NCBI GenBank assembly: GCA_046566065.1
Contig: JBKHXK010000028.1
Coordinates: 1-31,861, forward strand
DNA: 31,861 bases
Reading direction: 5' to 3'
Origin: MB1-2 sp046566065
GTDB lineage: Bacteria; Actinomycetota; CADDZG01; WHSQ01
Every line of letters begins with the position of its first letter. Within the stretch, counting starts at the first letter, position 1. Under the pieces are notes generated by a model that was not told the DNA's origin, made no database searches, and saw only the letters and a program-made list of their open reading frames with translations. Made by a program: the position numbers and the translations under genes. Positions 30,706 through 31,861 of this stretch are shown piece after piece.

Positions 30706-31647
30706 TTGCCCGCTTTCGACATCGCCCTGCGCGGCCCCCAGGGCGAGCCCGTCGATCTGCGCAGGACGATCAGCTCGCACGGGCTGACTTCGCTGCCTCC
30801 GTTCGAACCGCTGCACGACGAGCGCGCCTTGCGCGCCACGGTCCCGCTGAGACGCGGGCGTCCACGCACGATCGAGATCCACCCACGAGGTGAGCGCCGA
30901 GCCTCGATCGAGATCGTCGGCCGCGGTCCGGGCGCCGCGACCGTGGCGGAGATCGAAGCGATCGTTCGGCGCATCCTCAGCCTCGACCGGGACCTCTCCG
31001 GCTTCTACGCGGTGGCGGCCGAGGACCCGGACCTGGCCTGGGCCGCGAAGGGCGCCGGTCGCTGGATGCGCAGCCCGACCGTTTTCGAAGACGTGATCAA
31101 GACCGTCTGCACCACGAACTGTGCCTGGTCGGCCACGGTGAGAATGGTCTCGGCCCTGGTCGAGCACCTCGGCTCTCCTGCTCCCGGAGCCCCGAAGACC
31201 GGGTGGGGGGGCCGCGCCTTCCCGACGCCCGCAGCCATGGCGGAGGCCGGCGAGGACTTCTATAGAGACGTGGTCCGTGCCGGTTACCGCGGCCGCTACT
31301 TCGTCCAGCTGTCCGAAGCCGTCGCCACCGGCGAGTTGGACCTCGAGGCGCTCGGTGCCGCAGACGCCGAGGACCTTCCGGACGAGGAGCTCGATCGAAC
31401 GCTTCAGGCCCTGCCCGGGGTCGGCCCCTACGCGTCGGCCAACATCATGATGGTGCTCGGGAGGAACTCACGCCTGATCCTCGATTCGTGGACCCGGCCC
31501 ACCTACGCCCGCCTGGTCGGCAAGAGGGCGGTGGCCGATGCGACCATCGTGCGGCGATTCAAGCCGTACGGACGGCATGCGGGCCTTGCGTTCTGGCTGT
31601 TCCTGACCCGCTCGTGGGTCCCAGAGCCGCTGGAGGCGAAGAACTAG
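30706..31647 (+). CDS. Helix-hairpin-helix (HhH-GPD) DNA glycosylase
   Basis: TTG 30706 is the only fitting start, six bases after the previous stop. The 313-residue protein has an N-terminal beta domain (FDIALRGPQGEPVDLRRTIS) and the helical glycosylase core (VFEDVIKTVCTTNCAWSATVRMVSALVEHLG). The helix-hairpin-helix reads LPGVGPYASANIMMVLG (236-252) and the likely catalytic Asp is D260 in ILDSWTR. This Asp, without an obvious Lys in the hairpin, suggests a monofunctional AlkA/3-methyladenine-type glycosylase rather than the bifunctional OGG type. It would remove alkylated or oxidised bases in base-excision repair. There is no Cys-rich iron-sulfur loop at the C-terminus. Confidence 0.92.
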   Translation: MPAFDIALRGPQGEPVDLRRTISSHGLTSLPPFEPLHDERALRATVPLRRGRPRTIEIHPRGERRASIEIVGRGPGAATVAEIEAIVRRILSLDRDLSGFYAVAAEDPDLAWAAKGAGRWMRSPTVFEDVIKTVCTTNCAWSATVRMVSALVEHLGSPAPGAPKTGWGGRAFPTPAAMAEAGEDFYRDVVRAGYRGRYFVQLSEAVATGELDLEALGAADAEDLPDEELDRTLQALPGVGPYASANIMMVLGRNSRLILDSWTRPTYARLVGKRAVADATIVRRFKPYGRHAGLAFWLFLTRSWVPEPLEAKN

Positions 31648-31656
31648 TGTGTCCGG

Positions 31657-31861
31657 ATGGACGCGATCGACGAGCGTGTCGCCCTCAACGAAGCCTTGTT
31701 CAAGGAAGTGAACAAGAACATCCTGAAGACCTCCGCCGAGGGCCGCTACGAGGATGCTCACTTCATCTGTGAGTGTGGCGAGATCACCTGTGAGGAGAGG
31801 ATCGCTTTGTCGGTGGAGACCTATCGCACGATACGGCGGCACAAGCGGCACTTCTTCGTGA
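31657..31861 (+). CDS. Small Cys-containing protein of unknown function (partial)
   Basis: ATG 31657 opens 9 bases after the glycosylase stop and the frame runs off the right edge after 68 codons. It starts with a helical MDAIDERVALNEALFKEVN, then HFICECGEITCEERIALSVE and a basic TYRTIRRHKRHFFV. The CECG...C arrangement could bind zinc. Similar short proteins of the form ExNExxFRxVNE...FxCECGxxxCxExIxL occur widely in actinobacteria, without a known role. It is probably co-transcribed with the glycosylase gene. Confidence 0.75.
   Translation, partial: MDAIDERVALNEALFKEVNKNILKTSAEGRYEDAHFICECGEITCEERIALSVETYRTIRRHKRHFFV

Overview
The window looks like chromosomal DNA from a high-GC actinobacterium. 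The strongest evidence is a single-chain Kgd (2-oxoglutarate decarboxylase E1 fused to an E2 catalytic core without a lipoyl domain). DevR/DosR-like LuxR response regulators, a TIGR03086-type DinB-like protein, a CsoR/CstR regulator and frequent GTG starts agree with this. I cannot name the genus. No rRNA or CRISPR array is present. Two tRNA genes are seen, Lys(CTT) and His(GTG).

Layout. 1-750: the tail of a probable sensor kinase and a NarL/DevR-type regulator. 901-1551: a two-helix membrane protein closed by a strong terminator. 1630-4258: two DosR-like boxes, a membrane-anchored multicopper oxidase with an extra N-terminal cupredoxin domain, and a frameshifted FAD-dependent oxidoreductase. 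4320-11148: a signalling block made of a triple-PAS histidine kinase overlapping its DevR-like regulator, a large hybrid histidine kinase, and a single-domain receiver. A 12-base motif, GTACYCCGGTAC, lies upstream of both kinase units. 11290-14148: a persulfide-responsive operon with an operator, a CstR-like repressor, a TauE/SafE exporter, a rhodanese and a CstB-like persulfide dioxygenase-rhodanese fusion. 14345-15030: two small proteins, a VOC protein and an ABM-like protein with a suspicious N-terminus. 15103-17488: a secreted protein of 23-residue repeats, divergent from an ECF sigma factor and a probable anti-sigma protein with an acidic Ser/Asp tail. 17561-18532: a single-domain receiver and a small membrane protein.

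18506-21316 is the most mobile part. The 3' half of the tRNA-Lys gene is repeated 2.8 kb away, as expected for att sites of a tRNA-targeting integrative element. Between the copies lie a broken excisionase-like gene, an overlapping three-gene HigB-like toxin / Xre antitoxin / HicB-like module, and an intact IS481-family insertion sequence. The IS is flanked by a 15-base direct repeat that includes the 3' end of the tRNA gene. No integrase remains, so this reads as a decayed island further invaded by an IS.

21464-31861 is mostly housekeeping: tRNA-His, an MFS transporter, a DinB-like protein with a double-ABM protein, kgd, an extended SDR, a membrane protein of unknown function, a probable alpha-helical toroid protein, a helix-hairpin-helix DNA glycosylase, and the start of a small Cys-containing protein cut by the window end.

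The recurring theme is redox and stress sensing: DevR-like regulators, PAS/GAF kinases, a copper oxidase and persulfide detoxification. Direct regulatory links between these blocks are inferred from short motifs only.
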